A program made the translations under genes and the position numbers. From BQJD01 sp965652415 (GTDB lineage: Bacteria > Pseudomonadota > Gammaproteobacteria > Arenicellales > CAJQKF01), in assembly GCA_965652415.1 (NCBI GenBank), contig CBFGVH010000084.1, positions 1 through 13,380 of the forward strand: a stretch of DNA of 13,380 bases, written 5' to 3'. This document shows, one piece after another, positions 6,794-13,380 of this stretch. The notes under the pieces are model-generated. The model worked only from the letters and a program-made list of their open reading frames with translations, ran no database searches and was not told the origin of the DNA. How positions within the stretch are numbered: position 1 is the stretch's first letter; each line of letters starts with the position of its first letter.

Positions 6794-7983
6794 TATGGCG
6801 TTACACGAAGCGCCGACAGCAGATCGCGCCACGGCTGGTAGCCGGGCAGCATGCGGCCGTCGGGCAGTACGATCGATGGCGTACCGGTGACGCCGACCTC
6901 GATGCCGAGGCGATAGCCTTCGGCCACGGCGTCGGCGGCCTCGCAGGCGGTATCGCCGATCCGGTAGGACTGTCCCGACTTGGCGTCGGTCATGGCCTGC
7001 TGGCGGTCCGCTGCACACCACACCGAGCGCATCTCCTCGTAGCCGGCGCCGCGCGGGCCGCTGCGGGGAAAGGGCAGGTAGCGCACGGTCACGCCGGCCT
7101 CCTGGAGTTTCGGCACCTCGTTGTGGAGGCGCTGGCAGAACGGGCAGGTGGTGTCGGTGAACACGTCGACGCGGGCCTTTTCCTCCCCTTCGGCGCGGAA
7201 CACCACCTTGTCGTCGTCGGGGAAGGCCGCGAGCTGCTCGAGGCGCCGGGCGCCGAGGCGCTGCTCGGTCAGGTCCTCGCGGGTCTGAAGGTCCATGAGC
7301 TTGCCCACCAGGGCGTAGCGGCCGCTCTCGTCGAGGTAGAGTATTCTCGGGCCCGCACTCACCGCGTAGATGCCATCGATGGGAGTCGGCTCCGGCTCGC
7401 CGATGTCGATACCGTCCGCAACCAGCGCCGCCAGTTGCGCCGTGATGGCATCGTTCGCCGTGGGGTCGCCTTCATCCGCATTCGCCCGGGCCGGGACCGT
7501 CAGGCCGCCGGCCGCGTCCTCGGGATAGGACTTCGCCCACGTGGCGTAGATGTCGTCCGGCCACAGGGACTGCACGTAGGCGATTACCGCCGCGATCTCG
7601 GCCTCGTCCAGCACGTCGCCGAATCCCGGCATGGAGCCGCCGAGCTTCTCCCCGCCTTCGCGGATGGTGCGGGCCAGGACCTCGAGGTCATGGTGCCAGG
7701 TGTGAGCGGTGCCGTTCAGAGGCGGCGGTGGGAACCGCCCCTCGGCGTCGCGTTGCCGCCAGTCGTCGCTGCCGGTTCCGCCTTCGAGATGGCACTCGAG
7801 GCAGTTGTCGCGATAGACGGTCTCGCCGCGGGCGACCTGCCCGTCGTCGTACCAGCGATCGGCAGCCGACGCCGAACCGCAGCCGGCGGAAGCCAGCACG
7901 ATGGTCAGCGCATACGTCGCCGCACGCACGTTCGACCGGTCCCGCACCCGGTCAGTAGCGGCTGAATTCAGCGGTGGCGCCAT
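6793..7983 (-). CDS. Cytochrome c-DsbC fusion (haem c domain plus thiol-disulfide isomerase)
   Basis: This exported protein (396 residues from the ATG) joins two normally separate modules. After a signal peptide (hydrophobic YALTIVLASAG, ending near C35 or ASA-ADR at 38-43) comes a monohaem cytochrome c domain with CLECH (61-65) and a probable distal Met in GSMPGFGD (M118). A linker follows to about residue 200. Then IDGIYAVSAGPRILYLDESGRY matches the DsbC dimerisation domain. The thioredoxin fold has active site TTCPFCQRLH (C280, C283), a second Cys pair at C323 and C347 as in DsbC, and cis-Pro in GVTGTPS (P369), then LPGYQPW. The start is uncertain: ATG 7983 lies inside the DUF411 gene (32-base overlap) with no clear ribosome site, while GTG at 7947 or 7929 would shorten the n-region. 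The order of domains and full set of ligands argue that both are functional. Confidence 0.9.
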   Translation of the reverse strand: MAPPLNSAATDRVRDRSNVRAATYALTIVLASAGCGSASAADRWYDDGQVARGETVYRDNCLECHLEGGTGSDDWRQRDAEGRFPPPPLNGTAHTWHHDLEVLARTIREGGEKLGGSMPGFGDVLDEAEIAAVIAYVQSLWPDDIYATWAKSYPEDAAGGLTVPARANADEGDPTANDAITAQLAALVADGIDIGEPEPTPIDGIYAVSAGPRILYLDESGRYALVGKLMDLQTREDLTEQRLGARRLEQLAAFPDDDKVVFRAEGEEKARVDVFTDTTCPFCQRLHNEVPKLQEAGVTVRYLPFPRSGPRGAGYEEMRSVWCAADRQQAMTDAKSGQSYRIGDTACEAADAVAEGYRLGIEVGVTGTPSIVLPDGRMLPGYQPWRDLLSALRVTP

Positions 7984-8425
7984 CTTCGGTGTAGGAGATC
8001 ACCGAGTATGACTCGACGTGCCCGGTCTCCATGCCCGGCGAACCCTGCGGCATGCCGGGCACCGCGATCCCGGACACGGCCGGGCGCTCCTCGATCAGTC
8101 GCTTGATATCGGCGGCCGGTACGTGACCCTCGACGGTGTAGCCGTCGACCCGCGCGGTGTGACATGCGTACAGCGGTTCGGGTACGCCGAAGTGCACCTT
8201 GTCCGGCACCACGTCGCGCTGGTTGACGACGTTCACGGTGAAGCCGTTCTCCTCGAGGTGCTCGACCCAGGCGATGCAACAGCCGCAGGTGGGGCTCTTG
8301 TACACGGTGACGGGGGGCAGGGGCTCGGCCGCGACGGCGAGTCCGGCGCCGAGCAGGGCGGCGGCGGCGAAGGCGGCAACGAGGCGGCAGCAGCCGCCGA
8401 GGGTGCGTTGGTAAAGGCTGGGCAT
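7952..8425 (-). CDS. DUF411 periplasmic metal-binding protein (CopG-like)
   Basis: DUF411 proteins are small periplasmic proteins found with copper resistance genes and thought to bind copper. This one has 157 residues, the usual size. It begins with a signal peptide (hydrophobic LVAAFAAAALLGAGLAVA, cut near AVAAEP at 30-35). The mature protein opens VTVYKSPTCGCCIAWVEHL, with C47, C49 and C50; the second family motif is LYACHTA (C88, H89), followed by GYTVEGHVPAADIKRL (H101) and the Met-containing VPGMPQGSPGM (M125, M132). These Cys, His and Met are likely metal ligands. ATG 8425 has GGAG about 10 bases upstream. It is the first gene of the operon with the cytochrome-DsbC fusion and the multicopper oxidase, which strengthens a copper role (inference). 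Confidence 0.93.
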   Translation of the reverse strand: MPSLYQRTLGGCCRLVAAFAAAALLGAGLAVAAEPLPPVTVYKSPTCGCCIAWVEHLEENGFTVNVVNQRDVVPDKVHFGVPEPLYACHTARVDGYTVEGHVPAADIKRLIEERPAVSGIAVPGMPQGSPGMETGHVESYSVISYTEDGATAEFSRY

Positions 8426-8645
8426 GCTGTGGCGCTCCGTTCGAATTCGCAATGTCGGCCACCTATTAGACAACAGGCGGCGCGACCGTTCCACAGGCGT
8501 TACGTGATGGCAACTCGGCGCCGGGCATCGGCAAGGATTCGCCGTCGTCGATGCGTCGCCGCCCGATAGCGTACCATTGGCACACCGCAAATGAGCGCCC
8601 CGGCGAGGATCCGGTCGATGAAACACGACAGCGCATACAGTACCC

Positions 8646-8661
8646 CGCGCCGGGCGGCGCG
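8646..8661. repeat. GC-rich hairpin upstream of the ABC exporter
   Basis: CGCGCC, loop GGGC, GGCGCG makes a perfect 6-base-pair stem. It lies 19 bases before the stronger inverted repeat at 8681-8703. Together they could form tandem stem-loops in the exporter's leader RNA, but no transcription start is known, and GC-rich DNA gives such stems by chance. Confidence 0.3.
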
Positions 8662-8680
8662 CGGCAACCGGGTCGGCGTC

Positions 8681-8703
8681 ATGGTCGACGGTCAGTCGAC
8701 CAT
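8681..8703. repeat. Perfect 9-base inverted repeat, possible operator or leader hairpin
   Basis: ATGGTCGAC (8681-8689) and GTCGACCAT (8695-8703) are exact reverse complements separated by GGTCA. The element ends 44 bases before the exporter ATG. The size and spacing fit either a dimeric repressor's binding site or an RNA stem-loop. No T-run follows, so it is not a classic terminator. Function is inferred from position only. Confidence 0.45.
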
Positions 8704-8747
8704 CCGCTGAAAAACGCGGCGATCGCTCCCGTGCACGGTATGTGTGA

Positions 8748-10400
8748 ATGCTGAGGGCGATCTGGCGCTTCTACGCTCCTCGCCTGCGTCGCCATGCCCG
8801 TCAGCTGCTTGTCGGGGTGGCCGGCTCGCTGCTGGCGGCCCTTCTGCTGCTGGCCTTTCCGTGGCTGATCCGCCGCGCGTTCGACGTCGCCATCCCGAAC
8901 GAACGCTACGGGCTGTTGTTCATGCTGGCGCTCGGTGCGGTCGGCATACAGCTCGTCTACCTGGGCGTCAGCATCTTCGTCAGGAGAATCAATTTCACCG
9001 TCTCGGGCGCACTGTCGGCCGAGCTCAGGCGAGCGGCCATCGAGAAGCTCTATCGTCTGTCGGACGCCTCCTGCGCCTACCTCGACCGCGCGTCGCTGCA
9101 TGCCCGCTTCATCATCGACATCGAGCGCGTCGACCAGATGACCGGGGCGCTGGTGGGCATGCTGCTGCCGTCGCTGGTCGTCGGCAGCTTGCTGATCGCG
9201 GGGCTGGTCGCCATCAGCTGGCCCCTGGCGATCCTCGCAATTGCCGTATTCGCACTGTTCATTCCACTGACGCGCCGGGTCGCCGCGCGCTACCAGGACC
9301 AGGTACAACGTCACCAGCACTCGGTTCGCAGTTACAGCGCGAAGATGGAGACCTCCATCGGCAACCTGTTGCTGACGCGGCTGAAGGCGGCGGAGAAGCG
9401 GGACATCGACGGCCACCGCGCGGCGATCGACTCGCTCGTGACCGACACGCGCCGCGTGGCGCTGTGGCGGGGGTTTTTCACCGAGCTGCAGAACCTGTTC
9501 GCATTCGCCACCGCGGTGGCGCTGCTCGGCGTGGGCATCGCCGCGGCCCAGCAGGGCTGGCTGACGATCGGCGACGCGCTGGCGTTCTACGTGTTCGCCA
9601 TGCTGTTTCGCGGCCAGTACGTGGTGTTCGCCCAGGCGCTGACGCCGGTCATGGAGGGTTTCTACTCGTTGTCGACTGTCCAGGAAGTGCTGGAGCTCGA
9701 GGAGCTGCCGGATTACGGCGGCAGCCGCAAGATCGATTTTCAGGGCAATGTCGAGATGCGCGGAGTGACCTTCGGCTATGGCGGCGGGCCGTTGCTCCGC
9801 GGCATCGACCTCGTCGTGCGGCGTGGTCAGCGGGTCGGCATCGTGGGCCCGAACGGCAGCGGCAAGACCACCATCGTCAAGCTGATACTCGGGATCCTCG
9901 CGCCCGACGGGGGCGAGATCCTGGTCGACTCGGTCCCCCTGGCCGAGGTCGACCTGCCGGCATTGCGGCGCCAGGTCGGGGTGGTCCTTCAGGAACCGAT
10001 GATTCTCGCCGGCACGCTGCTCGACAACATCGCCTTCGGTGACGACTCGCCGAACCTCGAACGCGTCCAGCGGGCCGCGCGCATCGCCGGTCTCGACGAG
10101 CTGGTGCGCTCGCGTGCGGGCGGCTGGTCCAGCCCGATAGGTGATCGCGGCGGCGCCCTGTCGGGCGGACAGCGGCAGAAAATTGCCCTGGCGAGGGCCG
10201 TTTACGGCGATCCCGTGCTTCTCGTGCTCGACGAGCCATCCAACCATCTGGACGAGCAGTCCGTTACAACGATGCTCGACGCACTGGCGCGGCTCGAGCA
10301 GGCCCCGGCGGTCCTGGTGATCTCCCACGACCGGGGGGTGCTGTCGTCGATGGACCGCAGGTGTCGGCTCGAGGGCGGCTTGCTTATGCCCGCGGACTGA
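8748..10400 (+). CDS. ABC exporter half-transporter (fused membrane and ATPase domains)
   Basis: This inner-membrane protein of 550 residues should work as a homodimer (or with an unseen partner) to export or flip a substrate. The N-terminal half has about six membrane segments, clearest near residues 19-41, 55-78, 132-157, 158-175, 249-268 and 275-297. The ATPase half contains Walker A GPNGSGKTT (367-375), Q-loop VVLQEP (412-417), signature LSGGQRQK (471-478), Walker B LLVLDEP (491-497) and switch His527 in VISHD. It is full length for the MsbA/LapB-like exporter type. ATG 8748 is preceded directly by an in-frame TGA and has no clear ribosome site, so initiation is poorly explained. It converges on the glycosyltransferase pair; a lipid-linked glycan substrate is possible but unproved, and peptide or lipid are alternatives. 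Confidence 0.88.
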   Translation: MLRAIWRFYAPRLRRHARQLLVGVAGSLLAALLLLAFPWLIRRAFDVAIPNERYGLLFMLALGAVGIQLVYLGVSIFVRRINFTVSGALSAELRRAAIEKLYRLSDASCAYLDRASLHARFIIDIERVDQMTGALVGMLLPSLVVGSLLIAGLVAISWPLAILAIAVFALFIPLTRRVAARYQDQVQRHQHSVRSYSAKMETSIGNLLLTRLKAAEKRDIDGHRAAIDSLVTDTRRVALWRGFFTELQNLFAFATAVALLGVGIAAAQQGWLTIGDALAFYVFAMLFRGQYVVFAQALTPVMEGFYSLSTVQEVLELEELPDYGGSRKIDFQGNVEMRGVTFGYGGGPLLRGIDLVVRRGQRVGIVGPNGSGKTTIVKLILGILAPDGGEILVDSVPLAEVDLPALRRQVGVVLQEPMILAGTLLDNIAFGDDSPNLERVQRAARIAGLDELVRSRAGGWSSPIGDRGGALSGGQRQKIALARAVYGDPVLLVLDEPSNHLDEQSVTTMLDALARLEQAPAVLVISHDRGVLSSMDRRCRLEGGLLMPAD

Positions 10401-10457
10401 CCCCGTCGGCAGCGATTCCGCCGAACGAGGTCATGATCCCTTTTCGCCGGTCGGACC

Positions 10458-11954
10458 TCAGGGGCGGAGCCAGATCCTTCCCTCGCCGATCGCCACCTCT
10501 CGGTATCCGTCACCGGCCGCATCGAGCGCCGCGATGTCGCCGCGATCAAGCATGCCCGCCTCCATGGCGAGGCTCCAGGTGTCGATGGGGCCCTCGCGAA
10601 AGACAATGTGCGGTCGTCGTCGAATCGTCTGGGCAAGGCCTTCCTGCCAGATTCTCCGGAACCGGTCGAGCTGCGCCGGGTCGCTGATACGGTTCGGAAT
10701 CTCGGCGTCCCAGTTGTTCGCCAGCTGGCTGACGTCCGTGCAGAAGATCGGGTGCCATGGGGAGAAGGCGGTGCAGGTCCGGTCGCCGGAGGCTGCCAGC
10801 GCGATGAGTGCCTCGAGATGTTCCCGTTCGATGCCACCGTAGTCGTAGACTCGGGCGAGGGGTGAGGCCACGTGGATGGAGGGATAGGCGATCACGGCAA
10901 GTACGAACAACGTGCGGAACCGCTTGCCGCGGATGCGTGCGTGGAGCACCACGACCAGGCAGCATACACCGACGGCCACCGGTATGATCAGCATCAGGTT
11001 GTTGTACGGCGCGCCATGGCGGGACAGGAAGCCGAGAGCGACGCCCGCCGCCAGCCAGAGCAGCAGCGTCAACTGCGCCCGGGAAAGCCGCGACAGGTTT
11101 CGAGTGCGCGTTGCGAGCCATGCAAGTGCTCCAATGGCACCGGCGAAGAACACCGGTGCGTGGAGGTAGCCGAACGAGTGGTGCCACGGCTTGTTCAGCG
11201 CCTTGTTCAGGTCGATGACGTCGAAAAGAAACGGCCCGGTTAGATCGTTCCAGGCGACCCACAGCACGGTGGGCGCGAGCCCCAGCGCCGCGCCGATCCC
11301 GTAGGCAGCCAGCGCGGACGCCGGCAGCAATGTGCGGTTGCGCGCGGCGTCGATCACGAGCAGGGCCGGGATGATCGCCATCATCGGCAGCACCTTGGGA
11401 GAAATCGACAGGGCGATGCCCGCGACAACGCCCAGTGCCAGGCACCGCCACGCCGACAGCGTGCCCGACCACGGCAACAGGCACAGGGCGGCGGTACCGA
11501 ACAGCGTCATCAACGGGTCGGGGCGTGCCACCGGAAATCCGAACGGTACCGCCAGTGCGATCACCGCCCAGCTGTAGAGGAGCCTTGCGAACCAGGTGCG
11601 TCCCCCCGGGGTTGCGTTCAGAAGACGAAAACCCAGCAGCCAGCAGAGCGCCAGCGCGACGATTCCCACCACGCGGGGCGCGAGCAATGCCTCGATCGAC
11701 AGCGGAAACAACTCGACGGCCGCCGCGGTAACGAGCCACCAGGCCGGGAAATGGTTCTGGTAGAAATCCCGGTAGGGCAAAAGCCCCTGGGCGATCCGAA
11801 ACCCGACGTGAGCGTGCTCCACCTCGTCGTGATTGAACGAGGCGAGAAAGCAGAAGCGGACGTACAGGACGGCGATGAACAGGGTCAGTACCAGCAGGAC
11901 GCCGTTGCGAAGCCGGGGGCCGCAGGCGAGATCAAGCAGTTTCGACGGGCTCAT
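10458..11954 (-). CDS. Multi-pass glycosyltransferase (GT39/ArnT/PMT-like, GT-C fold)
   Basis: This 498-residue inner-membrane protein probably moves a sugar from a polyprenyl-phosphate donor to a periplasmic acceptor. The first periplasmic loop carries the acidic pair of GT-C enzymes in FNHDEVEHAHVGFRIAQG (D43, E44) followed by LLPYRDFYQNHFP, a common arrangement for this class. Around ten to eleven hydrophobic segments follow, for example at 18-38, 70-84, 94-111, 125-138, 148-161, 168-200, 213-233, 264-281, 296-310, 320-337 and 347-360. PVARPDP (141-147) resembles a second conserved loop. The last 125 residues look soluble. ATG 11954 overlaps the upstream oxidoreductase stop (ATGA), so the two are coupled. 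The same frame stays open a further 456 codons upstream, which is an artefact of GC-rich DNA. Acceptor and sugar are unknown. Confidence 0.82.
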   Translation of the reverse strand: MSPSKLLDLACGPRLRNGVLLVLTLFIAVLYVRFCFLASFNHDEVEHAHVGFRIAQGLLPYRDFYQNHFPAWWLVTAAAVELFPLSIEALLAPRVVGIVALALCWLLGFRLLNATPGGRTWFARLLYSWAVIALAVPFGFPVARPDPLMTLFGTAALCLLPWSGTLSAWRCLALGVVAGIALSISPKVLPMMAIIPALLVIDAARNRTLLPASALAAYGIGAALGLAPTVLWVAWNDLTGPFLFDVIDLNKALNKPWHHSFGYLHAPVFFAGAIGALAWLATRTRNLSRLSRAQLTLLLWLAAGVALGFLSRHGAPYNNLMLIIPVAVGVCCLVVVLHARIRGKRFRTLFVLAVIAYPSIHVASPLARVYDYGGIEREHLEALIALAASGDRTCTAFSPWHPIFCTDVSQLANNWDAEIPNRISDPAQLDRFRRIWQEGLAQTIRRRPHIVFREGPIDTWSLAMEAGMLDRGDIAALDAAGDGYREVAIGEGRIWLRP

Positions 11955-13375
11955 GCGCGGCGCGGGACGAGCCCGGTCTCGTCGATCACGGCTTCCTCCT
12001 GGTAGCGGTCGTCCGCGTTCACGTCCCACAGGTCGTGCCGCGCCCCGCGCGTCACATTCTCCGCGGCCAGCATGCCCATCAGCAGACTGTGGTCCTGGTT
12101 GTTGTACTTGAAGGCACCGTAGCGCCCGATAGCGTCGAGGCCCGGCACATGCTCGAGAAAAGAGCGTATCACCGATACCCGGTCGCGGTACCCGATCTCG
12201 TAGACCGGGTAGCAGTTCGGCACGCGCACGACGTGCCAGCCGGTGACTGGCGCATCGGCGGCAAGCCCGGAGCGGCGCAGGTTGTCGACAGCCACCTGCG
12301 CGAACTGCGCGTCGGGGCACGCCCAGGTCTCGTCGCCGCCGTGACACCAGAACTCGAGCGCGACGATGGAATCGGGACTGTCCCCGTAAAGTTCCGGCAC
12401 CCAGTTGCGGAAGTTGGTGATGCGACCGGTCTGAAGTTCCGGCGAGTGCACGTAGATCCACTGGTCCGGGAACAGCGAGGGGTTCGCCACCCGCAGGTAC
12501 ACCACGACGGTGTTGCGAAATCTCAACTCCTGCGCCGCGGCTCGCACGTTGTCGGGCACTTCCGGCAAGGCGCGCACGAGATGGGTGAGGGGCATCGACG
12601 AGATCACCCTGGAGCAGGTGACGGAAGCGCCGCCAGCGTCCACGGCGAAGCGGCCGTCCGCGGTCCTGTGGATGAGCCGCACCGGGCGGTTCAGATGGAT
12701 CGTACCGCCGTTGTCGGCGACCAGCGCGGCCATCTTCCGGTACACGCTCCCCGTCCCGCCGACCGGATAGGCGAAGCGGTCGACGAGTGTCGCGTGGCGG
12801 TTGCCCCTTCCGGACTTCAACATGTCGGCAATGGCGCCCGCCATCGAAAGCTTGCGGATGCGTTGCCGCGCGAAATCGGCATCGAGCCGGGCACAGGGGA
12901 TGCCCCAGACCTTCTCGCTGTAAGACTTGAAGAAGGTCTTGTACAAGCGACGCCCGAAGCTCCGGCAGACCCACTGTTCGAAGTTCACCGCCGAGTCCCG
13001 GTCCGAGCGCGGCCGCCCCAGGTAGCTGAGGACGCACAACGCCGCCTCCCGGGTACCCAGCTTCGGCAGGCTGTCGCCGAAGCGCAGCGGATAACGGAAC
13101 AGGGTGCCGTTGTGGTGAATCCGCGTCAGGCGTTCGACCATCCGGTACCCCGGGCCGACCACCTCGAGCCACAGGCGGTTGACGCGCGCATCGGCGCTGA
13201 AGAAGCGATGGGGCCCGAGGTCCACGGTCTGGCCCCACAGCGACAGGCTCCGGGACATGCCGCCCACCGTCGGACCGGCTTCGAAGACGTCCACGGGCAC
13301 GCCGTCGCGCGCCAGGCACCACGCCGCGGCAAGCCCAGCCGGGCCGGCACCGATGATGGCGATCCGGTCGCTCAT
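11951..13375 (-). CDS. FAD-dependent oxidoreductase, UDP-galactopyranose-mutase-like
   Basis: This 474-residue cytoplasmic flavoprotein begins with a dinucleotide-binding fold: IAIIGAGPAGLAAA (5-18, GxGxxG), Glu32 for the FAD ribose, then GGMSRS (38-43). LGPHRFFS (53-60) and the late segment YNNQDHSLLMGMLAAENV (424-441) match the group of amine-oxidase/UDP-galactopyranose-mutase-like proteins found in polysaccharide gene clusters. FAYPVGGTGSVYRKM (201-215) also fits. True mutases are usually nearer 370-400 residues, so this is a longer relative and may act on another nucleotide sugar or lipid-linked sugar. ATG 13375 is close to the window end, so the upstream ribosome site is mostly out of view. 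It precedes and overlaps the glycosyltransferase by 4 bases, suggesting that it prepares the sugar that enzyme transfers (inference). Confidence 0.85.
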   Translation of the reverse strand: MSDRIAIIGAGPAGLAAAWCLARDGVPVDVFEAGPTVGGMSRSLSLWGQTVDLGPHRFFSADARVNRLWLEVVGPGYRMVERLTRIHHNGTLFRYPLRFGDSLPKLGTREAALCVLSYLGRPRSDRDSAVNFEQWVCRSFGRRLYKTFFKSYSEKVWGIPCARLDADFARQRIRKLSMAGAIADMLKSGRGNRHATLVDRFAYPVGGTGSVYRKMAALVADNGGTIHLNRPVRLIHRTADGRFAVDAGGASVTCSRVISSMPLTHLVRALPEVPDNVRAAAQELRFRNTVVVYLRVANPSLFPDQWIYVHSPELQTGRITNFRNWVPELYGDSPDSIVALEFWCHGGDETWACPDAQFAQVAVDNLRRSGLAADAPVTGWHVVRVPNCYPVYEIGYRDRVSVIRSFLEHVPGLDAIGRYGAFKYNNQDHSLLMGMLAAENVTRGARHDLWDVNADDRYQEEAVIDETGLVPRRA

Positions 13376-13380
13376 GGTCG

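Larger units (their letters stand above)
8426..8747. other. Divergent intergenic region, 322 bases, no convincing gene
   Basis: This stretch separates the minus-strand copper/redox operon from the plus-strand ABC exporter and should carry promoters for both. Nearest the DUF411 gene, TCTAAT on the minus strand (8465-8470) resembles a -10 box but has no good -35 partner. I do not see a recognisable CueR or CopR site by eye. Toward the exporter lie two hairpin-capable repeats (8646-8661 and 8681-8703). Short open frames exist on both strands, but lack ribosome sites and look like GC-driven noise. Confidence 0.5.

Noticed and set aside
5168..6841. 557-codon plus-strand frame opposite the multicopper oxidase
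   Set aside because: It is the antisense of a gene with all copper ligands intact and shows no domain of its own.
8500..8682. 60-codon minus-strand frame with a hydrophobic centre
   Set aside because: No ribosome site precedes it, its ends are Arg-rich, and its ATG falls inside the inverted repeat; a small membrane protein is not excluded but is unsupported.
10401..10457. Terminator between the exporter and glycosyltransferase genes
   Set aside because: Only a 4-base stem (CGGC/GCCG) is visible with no T-run, too weak to call.
11955..13322. Upstream extension of the glycosyltransferase frame giving a 954-residue protein
   Set aside because: The extra 456 codons overlap the flavoprotein gene in another frame and give Arg/Gly/Pro-rich sequence with no motif; the ATGA-overlapping start at 11954 fits the family.

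Overview
The window is GC-rich, tightly packed bacterial chromosomal DNA, most like a Gammaproteobacterium (inference from protein style: Tat-exported PotD-like binding protein, DUF411 protein, DsbC, lipid-linked glycosyltransferase; no rRNA or other marker fixes the taxon). I see no tRNA, rRNA, CRISPR array, insertion sequence or phage gene. There are 11 protein genes, two of them touching the window edges: a regulator cut off at the left end and an oxidoreductase whose start codon lies 5 bases from the right end.

Region 1 (1-5325): a LuxR-type regulator fragment on the minus strand diverges, across a 155-base AT-rich spacer, from a plus-strand operon. This operon encodes a complete PotABCD-type ABC importer (ATPase, Tat-exported binding protein, two permeases) followed by a short-chain dehydrogenase whose start overlaps the last permease stop (ATGA). 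The layout suggests regulated uptake of a polyamine or similar cationic compound, coupled to its oxidation or reduction.

Region 2 (5375-8425, minus strand): a three-gene periplasmic copper/redox operon, transcribed DUF411 metal-binding protein, then a cytochrome c-DsbC fusion, then a Tat-exported multicopper oxidase with all its copper ligands. The genes overlap or abut (32 bases, or less if the fusion starts later; then TAGTG), so they are probably translated together. The fusion of a c-type haem domain to a complete DsbC-like disulfide isomerase is the most unusual gene here, and the operon is the best candidate for a little-described system, perhaps one joining copper handling, electron transfer and disulfide repair.

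Region 3 (8426-8747): a 322-base divergent intergenic region without a convincing gene, holding two hairpin-capable repeats including a perfect 9-base inverted repeat 45 bases before the next gene.

Region 4 (8748-13375): a plus-strand ABC exporter half-transporter converges on a minus-strand pair, a UDP-galactopyranose-mutase-like FAD oxidoreductase and a multi-pass GT39/ArnT-like glycosyltransferase, which overlap by ATGA. Together these suggest envelope glycan or lipid-linked sugar modification; the exporter's link to the pair rests on proximity only.
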